Below are positions 1-5,491 of a stretch of 5,491 nucleotides of DNA, piece by piece. The position numbers and the translations under genes are program-made. Source of the stretch: Clostridia bacterium (GTDB lineage: Bacteria > Bacillota > Clostridia > Oscillospirales > CAG-272); assembly GCA_900770145.1 (NCBI GenBank), contig CAAGJL010000324.1, positions 1-5,491 on the forward strand, read 5' to 3'. The notes under the pieces are model-generated. The model searched no databases. It had not been told where the DNA came from and saw only the letters and a program-made list of their open reading frames with translations. Numbering within the stretch: the first letter of the stretch is position 1; every line of letters begins with the position of its first letter.

Positions 1-951
1 GATTATCCGTATCTGCCGGAGGGGTGCCTTTGGAAAACGCCGGAAAACCGCGCGGCGCTCTCCTCCCGCGAAGAACTGACCCGCGCAATGGAGGCGGGGC
101 GCATTCTGGAAGCGCCGGCACTGCTTTGCGACAACCGGATGCGCCTGCATGTGGAGCTTGGCTGTATGCGCGGAATCATGGAGCGCGAGGAGGCGGTCTG
201 GTGCCGCCCGGGAGAGCACGTAAAGGACATTGCCGTTATCACGCGCGTGGGCAAGCCGGTCGCCTTTAAAATTCTGCGGATCGGCGAGGAGGAAGGGGAG
301 CCGGTGGCATACCTTTCCCGCCGGGCAGCGCAGTCGGACTGTGCCGAAGCCTTTTTCCGGACACTCTCCCCGGGCGATCTCCTGCCGGCAAAGGTGACGC
401 ACCTGGAAACCTACGGGGCGTTTGTGGACATCGGGTGCGGGCTTTCCTCCCTGCTTTCCATTGACTGCATTTCGGTCTCCCGTATTTCTCACCCGCGCGA
501 CCGGTTGTCGGTCGGGATGAACCTTGCCGTGGCGGTGAAAAGCGTGGATACGGAACTTTACCGCATTTTTGTCACGCTGAAAGAACTGCTCGGCACATGG
601 GAGGAAAACGCCGCGCGATTTGAGGCGGGGCAGACCGTGACCGGGCGGGTGCGGAGCATCGAGCCCTACGGGATTTTCGTGGAACTGGCGCCCAATCTCG
701 CGGGGCTGGCGGAACTGCGTAACAACGCGGGGCAACCAGTGCGCACTGCTGTGGGCGATCTTGCCGCGGTCTACATCAAAAGCATTCTGCCGGAGCGAAT
801 GAAAGTCAAACTGGTAATCGTAGACTCCGCCGTCTCCCCGGAGTTTCCGGAAGCGCCGCAATATTTTATCAACACCAAAACCGCGGAACATATTACCTAT
901 TGGAAGTATTCCCCCGCCTCCAGTGCACGGTTGATTGAAACCGTGTTTTAA
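1..951 (+). CDS. S1 RNA-binding domain protein, 5'-truncated by window edge
   Basis: The frame is open from base 1, so the first in-window ATG (88) is unlikely to be the start: the residues before it (ending in a run like SSREELTRA) read as normal protein continuous with what follows. In-window length is 316 codons, stop TAA at 949-951. Numbering residues from base 1, I see three S1-like (OB-fold) barrels: a degenerate one at about 32-105 (GRILEAPALL, then LGCMRGIM), a clear one at about 124-199 (GDLLPAKVTHLETYGAFVDI) and another at about 207-275 (GQTVTGRVRSIEPYGIFVEL). The C-terminus is a short tail ending in YWKYSPAS and ETVF. S1 barrels bind single-stranded RNA. Proteins of this shape are often annotated as ribosomal protein S1-like in Clostridia, but the protein is not an obvious full-length RpsA, so no symbol is given. 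The specific RNA target is unknown. The gene ends at the hairpin at 957-994, facing the convergent ispE-pyk operon. Confidence 0.9.
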   Translation, partial: DYPYLPEGCLWKTPENRAALSSREELTRAMEAGRILEAPALLCDNRMRLHVELGCMRGIMEREEAVWCRPGEHVKDIAVITRVGKPVAFKILRIGEEEGEPVAYLSRRAAQSDCAEAFFRTLSPGDLLPAKVTHLETYGAFVDIGCGLSSLLSIDCISVSRISHPRDRLSVGMNLAVAVKSVDTELYRIFVTLKELLGTWEENAARFEAGQTVTGRVRSIEPYGIFVELAPNLAGLAELRNNAGQPVRTAVGDLAAVYIKSILPERMKVKLVIVDSAVSPEFPEAPQYFINTKTAEHITYWKYSPASSARLIETVF

Positions 952-956
952 GCCTG

Positions 957-994
957 AAAAGGAAAGGACTGCCGATGGCAGTCCTTTCCTTTTT
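957..994. terminator. Bidirectional Rho-independent terminator
   Basis: A perfect inverted repeat: arms 957-973 and 977-993 are exact reverse complements (17 bp, of which the inner 13 bp are the GC-containing GGAAAGGACTGCC stem) with a three-base GAT loop. It is followed by five T on the plus strand (990-994) and four T when read on the minus strand (complement of 957-960). It begins 5 nt after the S1-domain gene stop and ends 5 nt before the pyk stop, so one hairpin can end transcription from both convergent units. Confidence 0.93.
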
Positions 995-999
995 CCGCT

Positions 1000-2418
1000 T
1001 TATTCCACAGTCATCATTTTAATCGTATCGGTATTGCCGGAACTGCCGTTGGGGATGCCGCCCGTGACCACGATGCTGTCTCCCTTTTGCAGATGAAACG
1101 CCTCCTTTGCCGCGCGGAGCGCGTGGTAAAAGAGCACGTCGGTGGAGTTGAACTTCTCGCTCAGCACCGGAAGCACGCCCCAGGAAAGCGCCAGTTTATA
1201 CCAGACCTTGCGGTTGGTTGCCATACCGATGATGTCCGCCGGGGCACGGAAACGGGAAACCATGCGCACGGTCATGCCGGACATGGAAGTCACCACAATT
1301 GCCTTGGCGTCGATGTCGATCGCCATGCCACAGGTGGCATGGGAAATGGCATCCACTTTGTTTTTGATTTTGAAATCGTGATGCGCGCGGAACTGCTCGC
1401 CGTACGGAATGTGTTTCTCGGTTTCCTCTACGATTTCCGCCATGGTGCGCACGGTCTCTACCGGGTATTTGCCGGCGGCGGACTCGCCGGAGAGCATCAC
1501 GGCACTGGTACCGTCATACACCGCGTTTGCCACATCGGAAATTTCGGCTCTCGTGGGGCGGGGATTATGGATCATCGATTCCAGCATTTCGGTTGCCGTA
1601 ATCACGCGCTTGCCAAGCAGGCGGCATTTCGTGATGAGGTGTTTCTGCGTAGCGGGCAGTTCCACAAACGGGATTTCGACCCCAAGGTCGCCTCTGCCGA
1701 TCATAATGCCCTCGCACTCTTCGCAAATCTCTTCAATATTTTCAATGCCGGCGCGGTTTTCGATTTTGGCAATCACGTCAATCCCCTCCCCGCCGTTGGC
1801 GGCGAGAAAGGCTTTCAGATCCGACAGATCCTGCTTGCGGGAGACAAAAGAAGCGGCAACAAAATCCACCTCGTTGCGGATGCCGAACAAAAGATCTTCT
1901 TTGTCCTGCTCGCTCAGGTACGGCTGATTCAGGAGTTTACCCGGAAAACTCATACTCTTGCGGTCGGAAAGATCCCCGCCGGCCAGCACGCGGCAGTGCA
2001 CGTCCGTCTCGGTGGTGTCGGTCACCTCAAAAATCACCAGCCCGTTATTGACCAGAATCCGGTCTCCCACCGTGAGATCCTTGGCGATGCCGGGATAATT
2101 GACGCTGACCTCGCGATTGTCACCCTCCACTTTGCGGGCGGTAAACGTAAATTCATCCCCGTCGGAAAGGTGGATTTTTCCCTCTTTGAACGTGCAGATC
2201 CGGTACTCCGGACCTTTGGTATCCAACATAATGGCGATGGGGAGATTCAGTTTTTCCCGCACGCGCTTGATCATATTGATTTTTTCCTGATGATCGGCAT
2301 GGGTGCCGTGCGAAAAGTTCAGCCGCGCCACGTTCAGCCCGGCGTTGCACATTGCCGCAAAAGTCACCTCGTCACTGCTGGCGGGGCCGATGGTACAAAC
2401 GATTTTGGTTTTTCTCAT
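1000..2418 (-). CDS. pyk: Pyruvate kinase
   Basis: Converts phosphoenolpyruvate and ADP to pyruvate and ATP, the last step of glycolysis, in the cytoplasm. Starting at the ATG at 2418 gives 472 residues, typical for bacterial enzymes without the extra C-terminal PEP-utiliser-like domain. An open frame extends 69 codons further upstream, but that part is arginine-rich antisense-like sequence inside ispE; the AAGGAG at 2426-2431, 7 nt before 2418, and the family N-terminus RKTKIVCTIGPAS fix the start. Visible motifs: NFSHG (34-38), LDTKGPE (65-71), catalytic Lys218 in IAKIEN, metal ligands Glu220 and Asp244 (GRGDLG), the TATEMLESM segment (274-282) and PTRAEISDVANAV (288-300). Glu71 corresponds to rabbit Glu117, which in this family marks potassium-dependent enzymes. 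The B domain lies at roughly 72-170 and the C-terminal allosteric-type domain from about 345 on. Small differences from the usual motifs are PEYR for PEIR, IGRGD for VARGD and ATEML for ATQML. It is the second gene of an operon with ispE, overlapping it by 4 nt. Confidence 0.97.
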   Translation of the reverse strand: MRKTKIVCTIGPASSDEVTFAAMCNAGLNVARLNFSHGTHADHQEKINMIKRVREKLNLPIAIMLDTKGPEYRICTFKEGKIHLSDGDEFTFTARKVEGDNREVSVNYPGIAKDLTVGDRILVNNGLVIFEVTDTTETDVHCRVLAGGDLSDRKSMSFPGKLLNQPYLSEQDKEDLLFGIRNEVDFVAASFVSRKQDLSDLKAFLAANGGEGIDVIAKIENRAGIENIEEICEECEGIMIGRGDLGVEIPFVELPATQKHLITKCRLLGKRVITATEMLESMIHNPRPTRAEISDVANAVYDGTSAVMLSGESAAGKYPVETVRTMAEIVEETEKHIPYGEQFRAHHDFKIKNKVDAISHATCGMAIDIDAKAIVVTSMSGMTVRMVSRFRAPADIIGMATNRKVWYKLALSWGVLPVLSEKFNSTDVLFYHALRAAKEAFHLQKGDSIVVTGGIPNGSSGNTDTIKMMTVE

Positions 2419-3299
2419 ATGACCGCTCCTTCTTCTGTTTCGGTTCTCGGTTCCGCGCGGCAGACAAATGCCCGCGCGCCGTTGCTCTCCAGTTCTGCCA
2501 CCGCGGCTTTTGCGGCGTTTTCCGTATCGAAAATGCCGAAAACCGAGGGTCCGCTGCCGCTCATTTGCGCGACGGCGGCGCCGAAATTTCGCAATGTCTG
2601 CCGGATGGAAGTTGCCTCCGGGCACCCCGGCAGGATCGCTTCTTCAAAACGGTTGAACGCGGCGCCGCGCGGCAGCGCGCCGCCGGGCAATCGCTCCCAC
2701 TCCCGCAATGCCGGATGAGGGGTGAAACCGTTGAAGTTATCGTGCATCCGATCCAGCGCGGCAAACGCGGCAGGGGTGGAGACGCTTTCTTTGCCGATTG
2801 CCACCACAATTACCCCCGGTACGGTGTAAGAAACAGGGGTGATTCTCTCCCCCACGCCGCGGCAGACGGCAAGCCCGCCCTCTATCAGAAACGGCACGTC
2901 GGCACCGACAAAAAGCGCCAGTTGCAGCAGGCGCTCGCGGGAAAGTTTTTTCTCCGAAAGGCAATTCAGCGCGCGCAAAGTTGCCGCCGCGTCCGCACTC
3001 CCCCCGCCAAGCCCGGCGGAGACCGGAATGTTTTTTTGCAGGGTAACATCCACGCCGAACGGCGCGCCGACAGCGGCAAAAAACGCATTTGCCGCACGAC
3101 AGACCAGATTCTCCCCCCCGGCAGGCACATTGCCGTTCACCGTGAGGTGAACGCCGGGCACGGATGACATTTCAAAGGTCATCGCATCCGAGAGCGACAC
3201 GGTCTGCATCACGGTCACAAGGTCGTGATATCCGTCGGGGCGCTTGCCCGTGATTTCAAGAAACAGATTGATTTTTGCCCTTGCGTATTCCCGTATCAT
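2415..3299 (-). CDS. ispE: 4-diphosphocytidyl-2-C-methyl-D-erythritol kinase
   Basis: IspE is a GHMP-family kinase that uses ATP to phosphorylate the 2-hydroxyl of CDP-methylerythritol in the MEP route to isoprenoid precursors; it is cytoplasmic. The ATG at 3299 gives 294 residues, close to the usual 280-290. It is preferred over an in-frame ATG at 3341 because AAAGGAG (3307-3313) lies 7 nt before it, the -10 box (3330-3335) falls between the two ATGs, and the family N-terminus begins here. Motifs: ARAKINLFLEITGKRPDGYH (6-25) with catalytic Lys9, the GHMP ATP loop VSAGLGGGSADAA (93-105), VGADVPF (131-137) with catalytic Asp134, and the C-terminal GHMP motif MSGSGPSVFGIF (246-257). All expected key residues are present. 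It is the first gene of the ispE-pyk operon: its TGA (2417-2415) overlaps the pyk ATG as ATGA. Confidence 0.96.
   Translation of the reverse strand: MIREYARAKINLFLEITGKRPDGYHDLVTVMQTVSLSDAMTFEMSSVPGVHLTVNGNVPAGGENLVCRAANAFFAAVGAPFGVDVTLQKNIPVSAGLGGGSADAAATLRALNCLSEKKLSRERLLQLALFVGADVPFLIEGGLAVCRGVGERITPVSYTVPGVIVVAIGKESVSTPAAFAALDRMHDNFNGFTPHPALREWERLPGGALPRGAAFNRFEEAILPGCPEATSIRQTLRNFGAAVAQMSGSGPSVFGIFDTENAAKAAVAELESNGARAFVCRAEPRTETEEGAVI
2426..2431 (-). promoter_or_regulatory. Ribosome binding site of pyk, inside the end of ispE
   Basis: Minus-strand AAGGAG, 7 nt before the ATG at 2418. It sits within the last codons of ispE, which supports translational coupling and rules out the much longer upstream start for pyk. 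Confidence 0.85.
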
Positions 3300-3306
3300 C
3301 CCGCCG

Positions 3307-3313
3307 CTCCTTT
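3307..3313 (-). promoter_or_regulatory. Ribosome binding site of ispE
   Basis: Minus-strand AAAGGAG, 7 nt before the ATG at 3299. It decides this start over the in-frame upstream ATG at 3341, which would lie upstream of the predicted transcription start. Confidence 0.85.
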
Positions 3314-3329
3314 GAAAAAATTCCTTTTT

Positions 3330-3358
3330 ATGATACCACATTTTTCTTGCAATTTCAA
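3330..3358 (-). promoter_or_regulatory. Sigma-A promoter of the ispE-pyk operon
   Basis: On the minus strand: -35 TTGAAA (3358-3353), 17-nt spacer, -10 TATCAT (3335-3330) directly preceded by TGG, an extended -10 element. The expected start point is near 3323, giving a leader of about 24 nt before ispE that contains its ribosome binding site. No riboswitch or attenuator fits in so short a leader. Confidence 0.8.
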
Positions 3359-3369
3359 CACATTGCCAA

Positions 3370-3393
3370 TTTTTTATGAATATTCAAAAAAAA
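3370..3393. repeat. AT-rich near-palindrome between divergent promoters
   Basis: A 24-bp inverted repeat centred at 3381/3382 with a perfect 10-bp core TGAATATTCA (3377-3386), one mismatched pair (A3376/A3387) and six-base T/A tracts on each side. It lies almost midway between the two -35 boxes (3353-3358 and 3408-3413). It could be an operator for a dimeric regulator acting on both promoters, or simply A/T tracts acting as UP elements. I cannot tell which, and AT-rich DNA makes chance palindromes common. Confidence 0.35.
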
Positions 3394-3407
3394 GACTCAT
3401 TTTTCTC

Positions 3408-3435
3408 TTGACGAAATTGCTGTTTTGTATATAAT
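3408..3435 (+). promoter_or_regulatory. Sigma-A promoter of the AI-2E transporter operon
   Basis: -35 TTGACG (3408-3413), 16-nt spacer, perfect -10 TATAAT (3430-3435), with an A/T-rich tract upstream. The expected start point is about 3442, giving a leader of about 27 nt that carries AAAGGAG. It is close to consensus and so probably strong and constitutive unless a regulator intervenes. Confidence 0.85.
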
Positions 3436-3453
3436 ATATTATGAGTATACGCG

Positions 3454-3460
3454 AAAGGAG
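3454..3460 (+). promoter_or_regulatory. Ribosome binding site deciding the start at 3469
   Basis: AAAGGAG ends 2 nt before an ATG at 3463 and 8 nt before an in-frame ATG at 3469. The first spacing is too short for normal initiation, whereas the second matches the 6-7 nt seen for the other genes here, so translation most likely begins at 3469. Confidence 0.75.
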
Positions 3461-3468
3461 CGATGAGC

Positions 3469-5097
3469 ATGAACGACGAAAAACAAAACGCCGCCAAAGA
3501 AACTGCCGACGGCGGAAAAAAGCGCCGCAAGGCCCCGCTCTATATCCTTTCCGTAGCACTGCTGTGCCTGCTGATTGTTCTGATTCTGATCAATCTGCCT
3601 GCAATCCTCAAACCGTTCAAAACCCTGAACTCGGTATTTGCGCCCATCACCATCGGGCTTGCAATCGCGTATCTTGCCAACCCGCTGCTGCGCTTGTTTG
3701 AATTCCGCGTGTTCTGCCGCCTGAAAAAACGGCGCGTGAACCGGGCGCTTTCGCTGATCTGCACTTACGCGGTTATTCTTGTGATGATTGTAGGCGTGAT
3801 TCTGCTGATTGTACCGCAGATTGTCAACAGCATTTCCGACCTGCGCGACAACGGCATGGTTTATGTGGACAACATCATTGAATCCATCAACCGGATTATC
3901 CGCGCAATCCCCTTTTTGGAGGAAAACCCGGAAAATCTGCTTTCCTTTGAGAAACTGCTGAATTATTTTCTGAAATGGATTGACGATTACAACTCCTCCC
4001 TGATGGGCTTTATCGGCTCGTTTGCCGGGGGCGTAATCACGGCGCTCAAAAACATTCTGGTCGGCTTTTTCGTATCGGTTTACGTGCTGGTCTCCAAAGA
4101 CCGGCTGAACGCCGGGTGCCGACGTATTTTCCGCGCGCTGTTGCCGAAAAAGAAAGAGACGATGCTGCTTTATTATATCAGCAAAGCGCACAGCAAATTC
4201 GGCGGATTCTTTATCGGAAAGATTATTGACTCGCTGATTATCGGCGTGCTCAGCTGGATTATATTTGCCGCTTTCCGGATTCCGTATGCCGTGCTGGTTG
4301 CCGTGATTGTGGGCGTGACCAACGTCATTCCCTTCTTTGGCCCCTTTATCGGCGCGATTCCCTCTGCGATGATTATTTTCATCAAAGACCCGATGAAAGC
4401 GCTTCTGTTCTGCGTGCTGATTCTTGCCATCCAGCAGTTTGACGGCAATATTCTGGGTCCCTTTATTCTCGGCGGAAGCACCGGGCTTTCTTCGCTGGGG
4501 ATTCTGGTGTCCATCACGGTGGCAAGCGGGTTGCTCGGCTTTGCCGGGATGCTGATCGGCGTGCCGCTGTTTGCCCTTTTGATGGCAGTGCTGGACGACT
4601 GGATTACCCTGAAACTCCACAAAAAAGGTCATTCCGCGCGCCTGTGCGACTACTACCCTGCGGACGCGTTTATCAAGCCCACCGACCCAGACGAGCAGCG
4701 CCCCTCTATGCAGGAGCGGTTCCGCACCTGGGTGCTGACGGTGGAGACCGAAAAAGCAGGGGTGGACTACACCCCGTCTGCCCGGCACAGCATCGGGCGG
4801 TTTTTCCGCCGGGGATTTTTGCGCGCGGGGCGGTTTTTCCGCCGTTTGCCGAAACTGACCGAAACCGCGGCGGACACGGCAGGCGCAGGCGAGACCGTTG
4901 TGCAGGAAGAATATATTTCGATTCTCCCGCATGAGCCGGAAAAACCGGACACTGCGTTTGAACCGGAGGAACCCCGTGGGCCGGAACCGGCAGAGGAACC
5001 GACCCCGGAAAGTGCCCACCCGACCGGCACCGACGACGCCGCGGATCAAGAAAAGAACGGCACGCAGACCGCCGGAAAGGAGGAACACGATGCCTGA
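3469..5097 (+). CDS. AI-2E family (PerM/YtvI-type) membrane transporter
   Basis: A 542-residue membrane protein. A short charged N-terminus (1-23, ending KKRRK) precedes hydrophobic segments at about 24-44, 55-75 and 93-116, a soluble amphipathic stretch (about 117-178), then further segments at about 180-208, 245-268, 272-304, 309-334 and 343-376, the usual layout of the AI-2E family (PF01594). Family signatures are IPFFGPFIGAIP (287-298), QQFDGNILGPFILG (322-335) and a glycine-rich last segment ending GVPLFALL. Members have been linked to autoinducer-2 export, ion/proton antiport or sporulation; the substrate here cannot be told from sequence. Unusual is a hydrophilic tail of about 160 residues (from 384), including an 11-residue cationic repeat (444-459) and a Pro/Glu-rich stretch (about 486-517). 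An in-frame ATG at 3463 is possible but too close to the ribosome binding site. It is the first gene of an operon with a paralogue whose start overlaps its end. Confidence 0.92.
   Translation: MNDEKQNAAKETADGGKKRRKAPLYILSVALLCLLIVLILINLPAILKPFKTLNSVFAPITIGLAIAYLANPLLRLFEFRVFCRLKKRRVNRALSLICTYAVILVMIVGVILLIVPQIVNSISDLRDNGMVYVDNIIESINRIIRAIPFLEENPENLLSFEKLLNYFLKWIDDYNSSLMGFIGSFAGGVITALKNILVGFFVSVYVLVSKDRLNAGCRRIFRALLPKKKETMLLYYISKAHSKFGGFFIGKIIDSLIIGVLSWIIFAAFRIPYAVLVAVIVGVTNVIPFFGPFIGAIPSAMIIFIKDPMKALLFCVLILAIQQFDGNILGPFILGGSTGLSSLGILVSITVASGLLGFAGMLIGVPLFALLMAVLDDWITLKLHKKGHSARLCDYYPADAFIKPTDPDEQRPSMQERFRTWVLTVETEKAGVDYTPSARHSIGRFFRRGFLRAGRFFRRLPKLTETAADTAGAGETVVQEEYISILPHEPEKPDTAFEPEEPRGPEPAEEPTPESAHPTGTDDAADQEKNGTQTAGKEEHDA
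4795..4844 (+). repeat. Direct repeat of 17 bp, period 33 bp, within the transporter tail
   Basis: GGGCGGTTTTTCCGCCG occurs at 4795-4811 and again at 4828-4844. Each copy is itself a small inverted repeat (GGCGG, five T, CCGCC). The 33-bp period is exactly 11 codons, and each unit encodes GRFFRR, so the protein carries RFFRR twice at residues 444-448 and 455-459. It probably arose by in-frame duplication within the tail. Confidence 0.85.
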
Positions 5098-5491
5098 TCA
5101 GGATCAATCCCCCCGCGACACCGGCGGGAATATTGCCGGTGACAACGCCGCGCAGAAAGACGCAAATTCTTCCCCCGCAGGCAAGAGTGCAGCCGTCGGC
5201 GAAAGCACGGTCTCCGCAAAACGGCAGTTTTCCCCGGTGCGGGTAATCGCCACCACGGTGATCTGCATTGTGATTGTGCTGATTCTTGCCAACCTCAACG
5301 CGCTGTTGCAACCGTTTAGAATTCTCAACTCCGTTCTTGCCCCCATCATCATCGGGTTGGTGATCGCATATATCGGCAACCCGTTTCTCCGCTTTTACGA
5401 ATACAGGGTGTTCCGTAAAGTCAAACGCCCGCGGGTGAACCTTGCCGTTTCCATGATTGCCGCGTACCTCACGATGATTGCCATCATCGGC
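5090..5491 (+). CDS. Second AI-2E family transporter, 3'-truncated by window edge
   Basis: The frame from the ATG at 5090 stays open to the last base (134 codons). AAAGGAGG at 5076-5083 lies 6 nt before the start, and the first 8 nt overlap the end of the preceding gene (ATGCCTGA holds both the start and that gene's stop). After a hydrophilic, Ala/Ser/Asp-rich N-terminus of about 45 residues come hydrophobic segments at about 50-67, 78-96 and 117-134. Aligned without gaps to the upstream transporter over 77 residues from CIVIVLILANL to the edge, I count 43 identities (about 56%), including LNSV, AP, IAY, NP and RVF. It is therefore a paralogue of the same family, and the pair is a tandem duplication with diverged N-termini. 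The catalytic or transport part and any C-terminal tail lie outside the window. Substrate is unknown. Confidence 0.9.
   Translation, partial: MPDQDQSPRDTGGNIAGDNAAQKDANSSPAGKSAAVGESTVSAKRQFSPVRVIATTVICIVIVLILANLNALLQPFRILNSVLAPIIIGLVIAYIGNPFLRFYEYRVFRKVKRPRVNLAVSMIAAYLTMIAIIG

Noticed and set aside
2419..2625. 69-codon N-terminal extension of pyruvate kinase
   Set aside because: It is Arg-rich, lies inside ispE in another frame, and a well-spaced AAGGAG precedes the ATG at 2418, where the family N-terminus begins.
1087..2718. Very long open frame (543 codons) on the plus strand, opposite pyk and part of ispE
   Set aside because: It lies antisense to two genes with unmistakable family motifs, its product is His/Arg/Gly-rich with no recognisable domain, and it has no convincing ribosome binding site. 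Codon bias of the real genes explains the lack of stops.
3300..3468. Riboswitch or small RNA in the divergent intergenic region
   Set aside because: The predicted leaders are only about 24 and 27 nt, and the AT-rich middle has no GC-stem structure beyond the short near-palindrome.
4797..4843. Two GGCGG-TTTTT-CCGCC hairpins as possible terminators or attenuators
   Set aside because: They lie mid-gene, the T run is in the loop rather than after the stem, and the repeat keeps the reading frame, so they are better explained as protein-coding repeats.
3439..5088. Very long open frame (549 codons) on the minus strand, opposite the AI-2E transporter
   Set aside because: The product is rich in Gln, Asn, His and Arg, as expected from reading hydrophobic-protein codons backwards. 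It starts in the tail region of the real gene and has no family motif.
1..5491. Defence island, mobile element, CRISPR array or prophage
   Set aside because: All genes are ordinary housekeeping or transporter families in tidy operons. I found no transposase or integrase motifs, no terminal repeats, no regularly spaced repeats and no tRNA gene.

Overview
The window looks like ordinary chromosomal housekeeping DNA from a low-to-mid GC Bacillota, most likely a member of the class Clostridia (Oscillospirales-like). This rests on strong AAAGGAG-type ribosome binding sites about 6-8 nt before each start, consensus sigma-A promoters in AT-rich spacers between GC-richer genes, the MEP isoprenoid gene ispE, and a multi-S1-domain protein of a type I recall from clostridial genomes. 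The genus cannot be read from the sequence.

Layout: (1) 1-951, plus strand, the 3' part of a gene for a protein with three S1-like RNA-binding barrels; its start lies left of the window. (2) 957-994, a perfect long hairpin with U-tracts on both strands, which ends this gene and the convergent operon. (3) 3299 down to 1000, minus strand, a two-gene operon: ispE (CDP-ME kinase, MEP pathway) then pyk (pyruvate kinase), joined by an ATGA stop/start overlap. (4) 3300-3468, a divergent AT-rich regulatory region with one good sigma-A promoter facing each way and a near-palindrome midway between them. (5) 3469-5097, plus strand, a complete AI-2E (PerM/YtvI-type) membrane transporter with a long charged C-terminal tail. 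(6) 5090-5491, plus strand, the first 134 codons of a second, paralogous AI-2E transporter; its start overlaps the end of the first gene by 8 nt and it runs off the right edge.

How the genes relate: pyruvate kinase makes pyruvate and ATP; pyruvate is a substrate of the first MEP enzyme (DXS) and ATP is the phosphate donor for IspE, so the ispE-pyk pairing is metabolically sensible, but a dedicated link is only inference. The two AI-2E proteins form their own operon and may work together; their substrate is unknown.

I see no CRISPR array, tRNA, rRNA, insertion sequence, phage gene or defence system, and no clear candidate for an undescribed system. The points most worth checking are the tandem AI-2E pair, the 11-residue cationic repeat in the tail of the first one, and the symmetrical divergent promoter region.
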